Part shown: positions 1-8,899 of the stretch, piece by piece
Position numbering within the stretch: the stretch's first letter is position 1
Layout: each line of letters begins with the position of its first letter
Origin: AG25 sp035518815
Lineage (GTDB): Bacteria > Gemmatimonadota > Gemmatimonadetes > Gemmatimonadales > GWC2-71-9
Assembly (NCBI GenBank): GCA_035518815.1
Contig: DATIXG010000072.1
Span: 124,001 to 188,000 of the forward strand
Length of the DNA: 64,000 nucleotides
Reading direction: 5' to 3'
Made by a program: the position numbers and the translations under genes
The notes under the pieces: model-generated
Database searches by the model: none
Seen by the model: the letters and a program-made list of their open reading frames with translations, nothing else
What the model was told of the DNA's origin: nothing

Positions 1-131
1 GAGAATCCACGAAACGGCGATCGATGAATACCGGCCAGAAACCCCTCGACCACCCCCTGGGCCGTGATCTCGATCCCCCCAAGACGGGCGACTTCCGCAG
101 GATCGAGCAGGTCCAGCCGCGTCGCTACCAT
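1..131 (-). CDS. DUF58 domain protein, N-terminal fragment
   Basis: The minus strand reads an open frame from an ATG at 131 that runs off the left edge. The visible 43 residues begin MVATRLDLLDP and include LGGIEITAQ and the run up to HRSPFRGF. This is the characteristic beginning of DUF58 proteins, which usually accompany a MoxR-type AAA ATPase and VWA proteins. None of those partners is in view. The gene diverges from the exported DUF4384 protein across a 173-base intergenic region (132-304) in which I see no clear promoter or repeat. The family call rests on a short stretch, so it is moderate. Confidence 0.6.
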   Translation of the reverse strand, partial: MVATRLDLLDPAEVARLGGIEITAQGVVEGFLAGIHRSPFRGF

Positions 132-304
132 GATTGATGCCTGAACCTAATGGCCGGCCCATTGTCGCCGGTAGAGGACAACGACCGATGAGCAGCGGCA
201 ACCGTTACTTCTCTAATAGATTGTCGTCGTTGCGCTTGCGTCACAGGCGCAGTACCCCGTCGCGTGGCATGCGGCCTGCCCTTCCCAGCCATCGGGAGGA
301 TCCT

Positions 305-1411
305 ATGCTCACACACGCCGTGCTGCTCGCTCAGCTGCTCGCCGTCGGCGGTCCGCCAACCCTCGCGACCACGTCCTACCGGCCGAGGATCGAGGTTTGG
401 ACCAACCGCGGCGAAGATCCTTATTCGAGTGGCGAGGCGGTTCGCGTGAGCTTCAAGACCGAGCGTGACGCCTTCGTCACATTGCTCCGCGTCGATACCG
501 ACGGTCGAATCCATATTCTCTTCCCTCGCGAGCCGTGGGGCGACAACTTCGCAAGCGGCGGGCGAGTGTACGAGGTCGAGGGCGTAGGACGGTCCAGCGC
601 GTTCGGTATCGATGACTATCCCGGCGAAGGATACATCTTCGCCATTGCGTCCGCCGATCCGTTCACCTATGACGGCATCGCGAGCGCCCAGCACTGGGAC
701 TACCGGCTCATCGGCGACGACGGCCAGATCCGGGGCGATCCCTACGCCGCACTCACCGACCTGGCCTCTCGTATGCTCCCCGAGAACTACCCCGACTGGG
801 ACTACGACGTCGTTCCCTACTACGTGCAGCAGCATTACCAGTATCCGCGCTTTTTGTGCTACGATTGCCACTCGTACGTAAGCTACCCGCGCTGGAATCC
901 ATACGACTATTCCTGCGTGCGTTTTCGCATCGTAGTGTTCGACGATCCCTATTACTACCCCTACCGCTACTACGGCGGTAGGCGAGTCGCCTTCACTCGC
1001 CCCTACCGGCCCGAGCCCCGATTCATCTTCAAGGACCGTGGCGCCAACGACGCATTCGTGACCCGGGTGCGCGAGCGGCCCGTCAACGACGACCGGCGCC
1101 GCGACGTGGGTGTGCGGGGACGCGACCTGGGTGGTCCAGGCTTCGTGCCAGCACCTCGCGAGTCTCGTCGTGCGGCGCCGCCGTCGCAACCGAGCCCCCC
1201 GGAGCGGCGTCCGGCACCGCCGCCGCGCCAGGAACGCCCCCAGCCTCCGGACCAGCCGTCTCAGCGAGAGCGGCCAGCGCACCCGGATCACCCGGCGCCT
1301 CGGACAGCACCCGCATCGCCGCGGCAAGCGCCCAAGGCGGAACCCCAGCATCAGGGCGGGCGCGAATCCGGCAATGGACAGGAGCCGGAGCTGCGACGTC
1401 GCAGGCCCTGA
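305..1411 (+). CDS. Exported DUF4384-type protein with Tyr-rich and Pro/Arg-rich tail
   Basis: The start at 305 is chosen because GGGAGGA (294-300) lies just upstream and the N-terminus then becomes a signal peptide (LTHAVLLAQLLAV..., cleavage expected near residue 22). A longer in-frame start at 134 would add 57 arginine-rich residues with no ribosome site. After the signal comes a domain of about 80 residues (roughly 28-110) with the pattern of DUF4384: a GEAVRVSF-type strand, then LLRVDTDGRIHILFP. These domains are found in surface or secreted proteins that handle peptidoglycan or appendages. Residues about 160-240 are very rich in Tyr with paired Cys (CYDC), and the last 100 residues are Pro/Arg-rich low complexity. 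The function is unknown. The strong intrinsic terminator that follows shows the transcription unit can end here. Confidence 0.6.
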   Translation: MLTHAVLLAQLLAVGGPPTLATTSYRPRIEVWTNRGEDPYSSGEAVRVSFKTERDAFVTLLRVDTDGRIHILFPREPWGDNFASGGRVYEVEGVGRSSAFGIDDYPGEGYIFAIASADPFTYDGIASAQHWDYRLIGDDGQIRGDPYAALTDLASRMLPENYPDWDYDVVPYYVQQHYQYPRFLCYDCHSYVSYPRWNPYDYSCVRFRIVVFDDPYYYPYRYYGGRRVAFTRPYRPEPRFIFKDRGANDAFVTRVRERPVNDDRRRDVGVRGRDLGGPGFVPAPRESRRAAPPSQPSPPERRPAPPPRQERPQPPDQPSQRERPAHPDHPAPRTAPASPRQAPKAEPQHQGGRESGNGQEPELRRRRP

Positions 1412-1435
1412 TCGCAAGCATGTTTGGTACCGAGC

Positions 1436-1481
1436 AACGCGCCTTGCCGTGGTCCCGCCCGGCTTGGCGCGTTAGCTTTTT
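1436..1481 (+). terminator. Intrinsic terminator or attenuator just before the M28 peptidase start
   Basis: AACGCGCC (1436-1443) pairs with GGCGCGTT (1466-1473). Inside it, after a 2x2 internal loop, GCCG (1446-1449) pairs with CGGC (1460-1463). Five T residues follow at 1477-1481. The peptidase ATG is only seven bases further on, so no promoter fits between the hairpin and the start codon. Confidence 0.6.
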
Positions 1482-1487
1482 CGACCC

Positions 1488-3032
1488 ATGATGTTGCGAC
1501 TCGCGGTGCTGCTGTGCCTCCCCTGCGTGCTCGGCGCGCAGGCGCCCGTGCCGCCCGCACGCGCCGCCGGTGCGATCACCCCGGAGGATGTTCGCCACCG
1601 CATCGAGGTGTTGGCCAACGATTCCATGCGGGGACGCGACACGCCCAGTCCGCAACTCGACCAAGTCGCGAGCTGGATCGCCGCAGAATTCCGTCGGTTC
1701 GGCCTACGGCCGGGTGGGACCGATGGGACGTTCTTGCAGCACTACGACATCGTTCGCTCCGAGCTCGACACGGCTCAGACCGCTCTCACGGTGGCGCGCG
1801 GGGGAGGCCCGCCAGTCGTGCTCAAGGCCGGCAGCGAGATGGACGTGCTGCCGTTTGGCCCGCCGCCGCTGCGCGACGTCAGCGGCCCCGTGGTCTTGCT
1901 GACAGGGCGAGCGGATTCGACCCCCGATCCGCTGGCGGGGGCCGACCTTCGCGGGGCCTGGATCGCCGAGCTGGCCACCAGCAGCCCAACGGGAAATATC
2001 TCGGTCGACCTGAATGCCGCTCAAGCGGCACTGGGCGCCGGGGCCGTCGGGCTCCTCGTCATCTCCGACCGCTCCGACGACCAGTGGCGCGCTCGGATCA
2101 GCAGCCACCGGCCCTTTCTGAGTGTCGGGGACCCACCCGCTACGGCTCTGGAGCCCGCGTTGGTCGAGATCCGGGACGCGGCCGCGGTCCGGGCCCTGGG
2201 GTTGGACGTCGGGGCGTTACGCGCCGAACGGGATCCGCGCGCGCGGCGGCTTTCGGGAGTGACGCTCACCTTCCACGCGCAGCGGAGGGTCATCTCCACC
2301 GCGAGCGCTCCCAACGTCATCGGGATCCTGGACGGGAGCGATCCCATTCTGAAGAACGAGTATGTGTTCTTCACTGCGCACATGGATCACATCGGGGTCG
2401 CGTCGCTGCGCAACCCGGCGTGCCGCGCGCGTGGCGCTGACTCGATTTGCAACGGCGCGGATGATGACGCGTCCGGCGACGCCGCGGTCATGACGATAGC
2501 GCAAGCCTGCTCGCGACTCGCGCCGCGGCCGCGGCGGTCCCTCGTTTTCATGACCGTGAGCGGTGAGGAAAAGGGCCTGTGGGGCAGTGAGTATTTCACC
2601 ACGCACCCCGTCGTGCCGCTCTCGGCCGTGGTCGCGGACTTGAACATCGACATGGTGGGCAGGAACTGGAGGGACACCATCGCGGTCATCGGCAAGGAGC
2701 AGTCGGATCTCGGGACGACGCTCGACCGCGTGGCACAAGCGCATCCGGAGCTGAACATGCGGCCCATCGGCGACATCTGGCCGATGGAGCATTTCTACAG
2801 CCGTTCGGATCATTTCAACTTCGCGCGCCGCGGGGTGCCGATCCTTTTCTTCTTCAATGGCACCCACCCCGACTACCACCAGGTCTCCGACGAGGTCGCG
2901 AAGATCGACGCTGAGAAGGAATCGCGGATTGCGCGGCTGATCTTCTATCTCGGAATCGAGCTTGCCAACACCACCGCCAGGCCTCGCTGGGACCCCGACG
3001 CTTACAAGCGGGTGGTCGACGGCGCGAACTGA
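1488..3032 (+). CDS. Secreted M28-family metallopeptidase
   Basis: This 514-residue protein has an N-terminal signal peptide (MLRLAVLLCLPCVLGAQA). A PA-like insert occupies about residues 110-260 and an M28 catalytic domain follows. The co-catalytic zinc motifs of family M28 are all readable: HMDHIG (near 298), GADDDASGD (near 324), the catalytic EE of GEEKGLWGSEYF (near 360), NIDMVGRN (near 387) and the terminal DYHQ ligand (near 463). M28 enzymes of this arrangement are periplasmic or secreted aminopeptidases that release N-terminal residues from peptides. ATG 1488 is used; a second ATG follows at once. No Shine-Dalgarno is visible, and a terminator-like hairpin ends seven bases upstream. 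The 3' end overlaps the convergent rho-like gene by 31 bases. Confidence 0.9.
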   Translation: MMLRLAVLLCLPCVLGAQAPVPPARAAGAITPEDVRHRIEVLANDSMRGRDTPSPQLDQVASWIAAEFRRFGLRPGGTDGTFLQHYDIVRSELDTAQTALTVARGGGPPVVLKAGSEMDVLPFGPPPLRDVSGPVVLLTGRADSTPDPLAGADLRGAWIAELATSSPTGNISVDLNAAQAALGAGAVGLLVISDRSDDQWRARISSHRPFLSVGDPPATALEPALVEIRDAAAVRALGLDVGALRAERDPRARRLSGVTLTFHAQRRVISTASAPNVIGILDGSDPILKNEYVFFTAHMDHIGVASLRNPACRARGADSICNGADDDASGDAAVMTIAQACSRLAPRPRRSLVFMTVSGEEKGLWGSEYFTTHPVVPLSAVVADLNIDMVGRNWRDTIAVIGKEQSDLGTTLDRVAQAHPELNMRPIGDIWPMEHFYSRSDHFNFARRGVPILFFFNGTHPDYHQVSDEVAKIDAEKESRIARLIFYLGIELANTTARPRWDPDAYKRVVDGAN

Positions 3033-4084
3033 CGCAGCAATTCGGCGTTGTTCTTCGTGCGCCGCAGCTCCGTAACCAGAGCGGCCATGGCCTGCTCCGG
3101 CGGGACGTTGACGAGGGAGCGGCGTAGGGCTTGGCGCGCGGCCACCGTCGCCGGGTCCGCCAGGCCTTCTTCCCGCCGGGTGCCGCTCGCGGCGATATCG
3201 ACGGCAGGGTAGATCCGGCGGTCGGCGAGCGCGCGCGCGAGGCGCAGCTCCGCGTTGCCGGTTCCTTTGAACTCCTCGAAGATGACGTCGTCCATGCGGC
3301 TCTCGGTCTCGACGAGGGCCGTCGCGATGACCGTGAGCGACCCGCCGTTGGGGACGGCGCGCGCGGCGCCGAACAGCGCCTTGGGTTTCGCGAGGGCGTT
3401 GGCGTCGAGTCCTCCCGTGAGGGTCCGCCGGCTGCTTTTCCCCGCCGTGTTGTGAGACCGCGCGAGGCGGGTGAGGGAGTCGAGCACGATGACGACGTCG
3501 CGCCCCAGCTCGACCTGGCGTCGCGCGTGGTCGAACACCATGTCCGCAACGGCCACGTGCCGCTCGTGCGACAGATCGAAGCTCGAAGCGATCACCGCAC
3601 CGCGCCCCCAGTCGACCATCTCACTCACCTCTTCGGGTCGTTCGTCGACGAGCAGCAGCAGGAGCTCCACGTCGGGGTAGCCGATCGCCACGGCCTCTGC
3701 GACCGCCTGCAGAATGATCGTCTTGCCCGCTTTGGGCGGGGACACGATGAGGGCCCGCTGTCCAAACCCGAGCGGGCAGACGAGGTCGATCACGCGCTGA
3801 ATGTCTGCGGACCGAGGGCTCGACGGATGAGCGGTCTCGAGCAGCAAGGGACGCGTGGGATGGACGGCACCCAGGTCCGCGAAGTTGGGCCGATCGGCGA
3901 GACCGACCGGCGGGGAGCCGTTGACGCTCACGACGCGCCCCGACTCCAGGGTCACGAGGTCCCCCCGGCGCAGTCCTGGCAGGCGGACGACGTGATCCCC
4001 CTGGGCAGGGAGGTAGCTGTTCGCAGCCGTGCGCACGGCGCCGCCCTTTGGCGTCGGGTCGAACCACCCGGTGATCGATGTCAT
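3002..4084 (-). CDS. rho: Rho-type transcription termination ATPase, short form lacking the RNA-site aromatics
   Basis: The C-terminal hexameric ATPase of Rho is complete: PPKAGKT P-loop, VDERPEEV, Walker B VIVLDSLTRLARSHN, Q-loop TGGLDANAL, R-loop GTGNAEL and SGTR near the end. The start at 4084 (MTSITGWF) is preferred; an in-frame start at 4147 would lie on the lepA start. That gives 360 residues against about 420 for E. coli Rho, because the N-terminal helical Rho_N domain is absent. The OB-fold region is recognisable through NSYL and LRRGDLVTL, but the position of the RNP motif GFGFLR reads KGGAVR, so both aromatics that contact RNA in E. coli Rho are gone. It is either a paralogue with altered RNA recognition or a lineage-specific form. 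It diverges from lepA across 62 bases and converges on the M28 gene. Confidence 0.85.
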   Translation of the reverse strand: MTSITGWFDPTPKGGAVRTAANSYLPAQGDHVVRLPGLRRGDLVTLESGRVVSVNGSPPVGLADRPNFADLGAVHPTRPLLLETAHPSSPRSADIQRVIDLVCPLGFGQRALIVSPPKAGKTIILQAVAEAVAIGYPDVELLLLLVDERPEEVSEMVDWGRGAVIASSFDLSHERHVAVADMVFDHARRQVELGRDVVIVLDSLTRLARSHNTAGKSSRRTLTGGLDANALAKPKALFGAARAVPNGGSLTVIATALVETESRMDDVIFEEFKGTGNAELRLARALADRRIYPAVDIAASGTRREEGLADPATVAARQALRRSLVNVPPEQAMAALVTELRRTKNNAELLRQFAPSTTRL

Positions 4085-4097
4085 GGAGGTGCCGACA

Positions 4098-4135
4098 AAG
4101 ATACTCGTCACCCGCAAGGCCGCACCGCCTATATT
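4098..4135. promoter_or_regulatory. Divergent -10-like elements between rho-like gene and lepA
   Basis: On the plus strand TATATT (4130-4135) ends 11 bases before the lepA ATG. On the minus strand TATCTT (plus 4098-4103) ends 13 bases before the rho-like ATG. I see no good -35 match for either. If these are real -10 boxes, both transcripts start within a few bases of the start codon. Confidence 0.35.
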
Positions 4136-4146
4136 GCCCCGCACCA

Positions 4147-5946
4147 ATGCGCCAAGCCTTCATCCGCAACTTCTGCATTGTCGCCCACATCGACCACGGG
4201 AAGTCCACGCTGGCCGACCGTTTGATCGAGCTCACCGGGACCCTCGACAAGCGGTTAATGCGCGAGCAGGTGCTGGACACGATGGATCTCGAGCGTGAGC
4301 GCGGGATCACGATCAAGCTCAACGCCGTGCGGATGAGCTATCACGGACGTGATGGCCAGCTGTACGAGCTGCACCTGATCGACACCCCGGGCCACGTCGA
4401 CTTCACGTACGAAGTGTCGCGCTCCCTCGCGGCGTGCGAGGGCGCCATTCTCGTCGTGGATGCGTCTCAAGGAGTGCAGGCGCAGACCATCTCGAACCTC
4501 TTCCTCGCCCTGGATGCCGGCCTCGAGATCATTCCGGTGCTGAACAAGATCGATCTCCCGGGCGCCGAGCCCGCCCGGCGGGCACAGGAGCTGCACGAAC
4601 TGATCGGCGTGAAACCCGAAGACGTTCTGCTCATCTCGGCCAAGGAGGGCACGGGCGTCCCCGAAGTGCTCGAAGCGGTCGTGAGGCGGGTGCCGCCGCC
4701 GGCGGGAAAGGCGGATGCGCCGTTACGCGCCCTGATCTTCGACTCCTACTACGACCGGTACCGCGGGGCGATTCCGAGCATCCGCGTAGTCGACGGGCGC
4801 CTCACGCCGGGAATGCGCATCGCGTTCGGGTCTCACAAGGACGACGTATACGGGGTGGACGAGGTCGGCTACCTGCAGCTCGGCCACAAGCCCAGCGAGC
4901 AGCTCGAGGCCGGTGAGGTCGGGTATTTCGTGGCCAATGTTCGCGGCGTGCGCGACACGCGCCCTGGCGACACGGTGCTGGACGCCGACCATGCCGACAT
5001 GCCGCTGCTCCCGGGCTACCGCGACATCAAATCCATGGTATTCGCCGGGCTCTATCCCACGGACGCGAACCAGTTCGAGGAGCTGCGGGACGCGCTCGAG
5101 AAGCTTCAGCTCAATGACGCCTCGCTGCACTACGAGCCCGAATCGTCGGTCGCGCTTGGCTTCGGTTTCCGCTCCGGCTTTCTCGGTCTTCTTCACATGG
5201 AGATCGTGCGCGAACGCCTCGAGCGCGAGTTCGACCTCGACCTCATCAGCACCGTCCCGAACGTCGAGTATCAGGTGCACAAGACCGACGGGACCGTGGA
5301 AGCGATCGAGAACCCGAGCCGCATGCCGCATGGCTCGGCGATCGACCGCATCGAGGAGCCGTTCGTGAAGGCGCGTATCCTCGCGCCGGCCGAATACATC
5401 GGGGCGATGATGAAGCTCGGCCAGGAACGACGCGGTGTGTACCAGGGTATGCATTACGTCTCAACGACGCGCGTCGAGTTCAGCTGGGAGTTCCCGCTCG
5501 CCGAGATCATCCTGGACTTCTACGACAAGCTGAAGACCATCAGCCGCGGGTACGCGTCGCTCGACTACGAGTTCCTCGAATACCGGACCTCGGACCTCGT
5601 GAAGCTGGACATGCTGCTCAACGGCGACGTGGTCGACGCGTTCAGCGTCATCATCCACCGGGACAAGGCCTTTGAGTGGGGCAAGAAGATCGCGGAGAAG
5701 CTGAAAGAGCTGATTCCGCGACAGCTGTTCGAGGTCGTGGTGCAAGCGGCGATCGGGACGAAGGTGATCGCACGGGAAACCATCCGGCCGCTGCGCAAGA
5801 ACGTGACGGCCAAGTGCTACGGAGGCGACGTCACCCGCAAGCGGAAGCTGCTCGAGAAACAGAAAGAGGGAAAGAAGCGCATGAAGCAAGTGGGAGCCGT
5901 GGAGATTCCACAGGAAGCCTTCCTCGCGGTGCTACAAGTTGACTAG
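4147..5946 (+). CDS. lepA: Elongation factor 4 (LepA) back-translocating GTPase
   Basis: At 599 residues this is the usual LepA length. The start at 4147 (MRQAFIRNFCIVAHIDHGKST) matches the conserved LepA N-terminus, and in-frame codons upstream lie in rho-promoter sequence. The GTPase motifs are present in order: P-loop AHIDHGKS (13-20), switch I RGITIK, DTPGHVDF, NKID and SAKEG. The C-terminal LepA-specific domain ends with the basic KRKLLEKQKEGKKRMKQVG segment. LepA acts on the ribosome during initiation and stalled elongation. The last codons overlap the TTG start of the next gene (GTTGACTAG), suggesting translational coupling. Confidence 0.97.
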   Translation: MRQAFIRNFCIVAHIDHGKSTLADRLIELTGTLDKRLMREQVLDTMDLERERGITIKLNAVRMSYHGRDGQLYELHLIDTPGHVDFTYEVSRSLAACEGAILVVDASQGVQAQTISNLFLALDAGLEIIPVLNKIDLPGAEPARRAQELHELIGVKPEDVLLISAKEGTGVPEVLEAVVRRVPPPAGKADAPLRALIFDSYYDRYRGAIPSIRVVDGRLTPGMRIAFGSHKDDVYGVDEVGYLQLGHKPSEQLEAGEVGYFVANVRGVRDTRPGDTVLDADHADMPLLPGYRDIKSMVFAGLYPTDANQFEELRDALEKLQLNDASLHYEPESSVALGFGFRSGFLGLLHMEIVRERLEREFDLDLISTVPNVEYQVHKTDGTVEAIENPSRMPHGSAIDRIEEPFVKARILAPAEYIGAMMKLGQERRGVYQGMHYVSTTRVEFSWEFPLAEIILDFYDKLKTISRGYASLDYEFLEYRTSDLVKLDMLLNGDVVDAFSVIIHRDKAFEWGKKIAEKLKELIPRQLFEVVVQAAIGTKVIARETIRPLRKNVTAKCYGGDVTRKRKLLEKQKEGKKRMKQVGAVEIPQEAFLAVLQVD

Positions 5947-6823
5947 ACATCGCTCGCTCGGCGCGGCGCTCCTCGCCCTGGGCGCCGGGACCGCGTGCTG
6001 GAGCTACAACTACACGAGCCCGCTCGGGCCGCGCTATGCCTCGAGCGTCGCCCCCGCTCCCACCGCCGCCGCGCGCGGCGCTGACGAGGTGGTGCGCATC
6101 GTGACGTTCAACGTGCAGTACGCGCGCCAGGCCGACCGGGCCATCGCCCTGATCGAATCGACGCCGGAGCTGCGCGATGCGGACGTCATCACGCTGCAGG
6201 AAATGGACGCCGCAGCCACCCGTCACATCGCGGACGCCCTCCACATGGGGTACGTGTACTATCCGGCGAGCATCGCGCGGAAGACACGCCGGGACTTCGG
6301 CAACGCGATCCTCTCACGCTGGCCCATGATGGCGGACCGCAAGATCGTGTTGCCCCACCACGCCCGGTTGGAAGGCACGCAGCGGATCGCGACCGCGGCA
6401 ACGATTGTGGTGAAGGGGCTCCCGCTCCGTGTCTACAGTGTCCACCTCGCGACCATGGTCGAGCTCGGTCCTGGTTCACGCCGGGAGCAGGTGCGCGCTG
6501 TCCTCGCCGACGCCGCCGAATACCCGCGCGTCGTGGTCAGCGGCGACATGAACAGCAGCTCGATCGGCGAGGAGTTCGAACAGGCCGGCTTCCACTGGGT
6601 CACAGCGCACAATCCGCACACGCACCACTTCTGGACGTTCGACCATGTGTTCCTCAAAGGCCTCGAGCCGTTCAGCGGCGGCGCCACTGGCGTCGTGCGC
6701 GACGCGCGCGGGGCCAGCGACCATCGCCCGGTCTGGGCGGTGGCCGTACTGCCGCGAGCTGCCGTCCCCGAGCAGCTGGGCGGCCTTGCCGCACCCTCGC
6801 AGCAGCCTCACACCACGCAGTAG
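5939..6823 (+). CDS. Endonuclease/exonuclease/phosphatase-fold lipoprotein
   Basis: This 294-residue protein starts at TTG 5939, overlapping the lepA stop by eight bases. The N-terminus is a lipoprotein-like signal with a Cys near residue 20 (LGAGTAC). The EEP fold follows with its metal and catalytic motifs: TFNVQ, LQEMD (catalytic Glu), GNAILSRW, SVHL, SGDMNS, FDHVF and the terminal SDHRPVWA. Family members cleave phosphodiester bonds in nucleic acids, inositol phosphates or sphingomyelin. The catalytic set looks intact, but the substrate cannot be read from sequence. The lipid anchor would place it in the periplasm, where a phospholipid or extracellular DNA substrate is more likely than chromosomal DNA. 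Its coupling to lepA is probably only organisational. Confidence 0.85.
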   Translation: MTRHRSLGAALLALGAGTACWSYNYTSPLGPRYASSVAPAPTAAARGADEVVRIVTFNVQYARQADRAIALIESTPELRDADVITLQEMDAAATRHIADALHMGYVYYPASIARKTRRDFGNAILSRWPMMADRKIVLPHHARLEGTQRIATAATIVVKGLPLRVYSVHLATMVELGPGSRREQVRAVLADAAEYPRVVVSGDMNSSSIGEEFEQAGFHWVTAHNPHTHHFWTFDHVFLKGLEPFSGGATGVVRDARGASDHRPVWAVAVLPRAAVPEQLGGLAAPSQQPHTTQ

Positions 6824-6909
6824 TCGCCACCGGACCCCGGCGGCGAACGGCCAGGGGTGAGCGGATAGCTACCGACCGGGCGCTCGGGCCGTCAGATTGA
6901 ACGCTCGCC

Positions 6910-7923
6910 ATGGCCGACGCCGCGCTCGTCATCCAGACCGCTTTCTTGGGCGACGTCGTCCTCACAACGCCGCTCCTCGCCGCCCTGTCGCAACGCTATT
7001 CCGCCGTCGATGTCGTGACGACTCCAGCGGCTCTCCCGCTGCTCGAAACGCACCCGGCGGTGCGGCACGCGGTGGCCTACGACAAGCGCGGCCAAGATCG
7101 AGGCGTGGCCGGGCTCGTGCGCATCGCGCGCACACTTCGCGCGGCCCGCTACGACATTGCCTACCTTCCCCACCGGTCGCTTCGTACCGCATTGCTCGCC
7201 CGCCTGGCCGGCGTGCCGCAACGCGTCGGGTTCGCGGACGGCTGGCGCCTGCTCTACACCGAAACGCGGCAGCGACCGCGAGAGGCGCACGAGGTAGATC
7301 GGCTGCTCGCGCTCATCGGAGCCCCGTCGGGAGCATTCGCGCCGCGGCTCTATCCGACAGCCGAAGATCAGTGCATCGTGGACGAAATGCTGAGAGCCGG
7401 CGGGATCGGGACGGCTTGCGTGGCGCTCGCCCCGGGGTCGATTTGGGGGACCAAGCGCTGGCCGTATTTTGGAGAGCTCGCGACCGAGCTGGCCCAGCAG
7501 TCGGCGATCGCCGTGGTGGGCGGGCCCGACGACGCCGAGCTTGGAGACGCAATCCACGACGCCGTCACCCGATCGGGCGGCCGGGCGGTCAACGCCTGTG
7601 GGAAGCTCACGGTGCGGCAGTCGGCGGCCCTGCTTGGGCGCGCGCGGCTGCTCGTGACGAACGATAGCGCCCCGCAGCACCTCGCCACCGCCGTGGGCAC
7701 GCCCGTCGTGGCCCTGTTCGGGCCGACGGTGGTCGAGTTCGGGTTCGGCCCCATCCGGGCGGGCGACGTCGCACTCGGGGTCGCCGGGTTAGCGTGCCGC
7801 CCGTGCTCGGCGCACGGACCGCGCGTCTGCCCGCTGGGGCATCATCGCTGCATGAAGGACCTGAGCGTCGCCAGCGTCCTGCAAGCCGTCGAGGAGGTCG
7901 ATGCGCTACGTCGTCGGGATTGA
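6910..7923 (+). CDS. Family 9 glycosyltransferase (heptosyltransferase type)
   Basis: This 337-residue protein shows the GT9 pattern: N-terminal VIQTAFLGDVVLTTPLL (the LGDhhh motif of heptosyltransferases), a central HRSLRTALLARLAGVPQRVGF, ALAPGSIWGTKRWP in the C-domain donor site, and the NDSAPQHLATAVGTPVVALFGPT loop. GT9 enzymes transfer heptose or related sugars from ADP-activated donors onto lipid A core. The nearest named type is WaaF/RfaF, but the acceptor is unknown. This is the first gene of a twelve-gene plus-strand run. Its last 23 bases overlap the ROK kinase start. The 86 bases upstream show no convincing promoter. Confidence 0.85.
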   Translation: MADAALVIQTAFLGDVVLTTPLLAALSQRYSAVDVVTTPAALPLLETHPAVRHAVAYDKRGQDRGVAGLVRIARTLRAARYDIAYLPHRSLRTALLARLAGVPQRVGFADGWRLLYTETRQRPREAHEVDRLLALIGAPSGAFAPRLYPTAEDQCIVDEMLRAGGIGTACVALAPGSIWGTKRWPYFGELATELAQQSAIAVVGGPDDAELGDAIHDAVTRSGGRAVNACGKLTVRQSAALLGRARLLVTNDSAPQHLATAVGTPVVALFGPTVVEFGFGPIRAGDVALGVAGLACRPCSAHGPRVCPLGHHRCMKDLSVASVLQAVEEVDALRRRD

Positions 7924-8899
7924 TCTCGGAGGAACGAACATCGTCGTCGGCACCGTCGCCGAGGACGGTTCGGAGCTTGTAGGACTCGTGTCGGAGCCGA
8001 CCATGCCCGAGCAGGGCTCCGACGCGGTCGTGACGCGCATCGTGAAGCTCGCGCGGGCATCGCTCAAGCAGGCCGGCAAGCGCGAGGTCGTGGGCGCCGG
8101 GATCGGGTCTCCCGGACCGCTCGACACCGAGCGGGGCCTCGTGCTGCTCACCCCGAACCTGGGCTGGACCAACTTTCCTTTGCGCGAGCGCGTGGCGACC
8201 GCGCTCGAACTTCCCGCAACGCTGGATAACGACGCGAACTGTGCCGTGTTCGGCGAATGGTGGCGCGGGGCAGCGCGGGGGGTGAGTCACGTCGTCGGAC
8301 TGACGATCGGCACCGGAATCGGCGGCGGCATCGTGCTGAACGGCGAGATCTACCACGGGGCATCGGACATCGCCGGGGAAATCGGCCACATGACGGTCGA
8401 TCTCACCGGGCGCCGCTGCAAGTGCGGTAACTACGGCTGTCTGGAAGCGTACGCGTCGGGGCCGGCGATCGCGGCTCGCGCGGTCGAGGGCGTCGAGGCG
8501 GGCGCCGACACGACGCTCCCGGACTACGTGCGCGGCGACCTCACGAAGATCACGGCGCAGGTGGTGTACGAGGCCGCGCACGATGGCGACGCGTACGCGC
8601 GCGAGGTCGTCCACGACACGGCCAAGATGCTGGGCGCGGGGGTGGCGAACATCATCAACATCTTCAATCCCGAGGTCGTGGTGATCTGCGGCGGCGTGAC
8701 GCTCGCGGGCGATCAGGTGTTCGTGCCGCTGCGCGCCGAGGTAAAGCGCCGGGCGTTCAAGCCGGCGGCCAATGCCTGCCGCATCGTCCCAGGCGAGCTG
8801 ACGGGAACGGCTGGCGTATACGGCGCCGCGGCGGTGTTCATGCGTCGGACCTGGGGCGGAGCGGGCGGGGGCGGGGGCGGCGGAGGCAAGCGGGCATGA
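7901..8899 (+). CDS. ROK-family sugar kinase (glucokinase-like)
   Basis: The N-terminal ATP-binding motif GIDLGGTNIVVG, the ROK phosphate loop LTIGTGIGGGIV, and the ROK zinc site with the pattern CKCGNYGCLEAYASG (near residue 175) are all present. ROK proteins with no DNA-binding domain are glucose or N-acetylhexosamine kinases; this one starts directly with the kinase fold. It is 332 residues long and ends with a Gly-rich tail (nine Gly in a row before KRA). That tail probably reflects a GGC-rich stretch rather than function. ATG 7901 lies inside the glycosyltransferase gene and the stop overlaps the PfkB start by four bases, so the three are translated together. Sugar supply for envelope glycans is a reasonable role. 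Confidence 0.88.
   Translation: MRYVVGIDLGGTNIVVGTVAEDGSELVGLVSEPTMPEQGSDAVVTRIVKLARASLKQAGKREVVGAGIGSPGPLDTERGLVLLTPNLGWTNFPLRERVATALELPATLDNDANCAVFGEWWRGAARGVSHVVGLTIGTGIGGGIVLNGEIYHGASDIAGEIGHMTVDLTGRRCKCGNYGCLEAYASGPAIAARAVEGVEAGADTTLPDYVRGDLTKITAQVVYEAAHDGDAYAREVVHDTAKMLGAGVANIINIFNPEVVVICGGVTLAGDQVFVPLRAEVKRRAFKPAANACRIVPGELTGTAGVYGAAAVFMRRTWGGAGGGGGGGGKRA

Noticed and set aside
125..1417. A 430-codon minus-strand open frame over the DUF4384 gene
   Set aside because: It is antisense to a gene with a signal peptide, domain and ribosome site; its composition is Arg/Val/Gly-rich as expected of a high-GC shadow frame.
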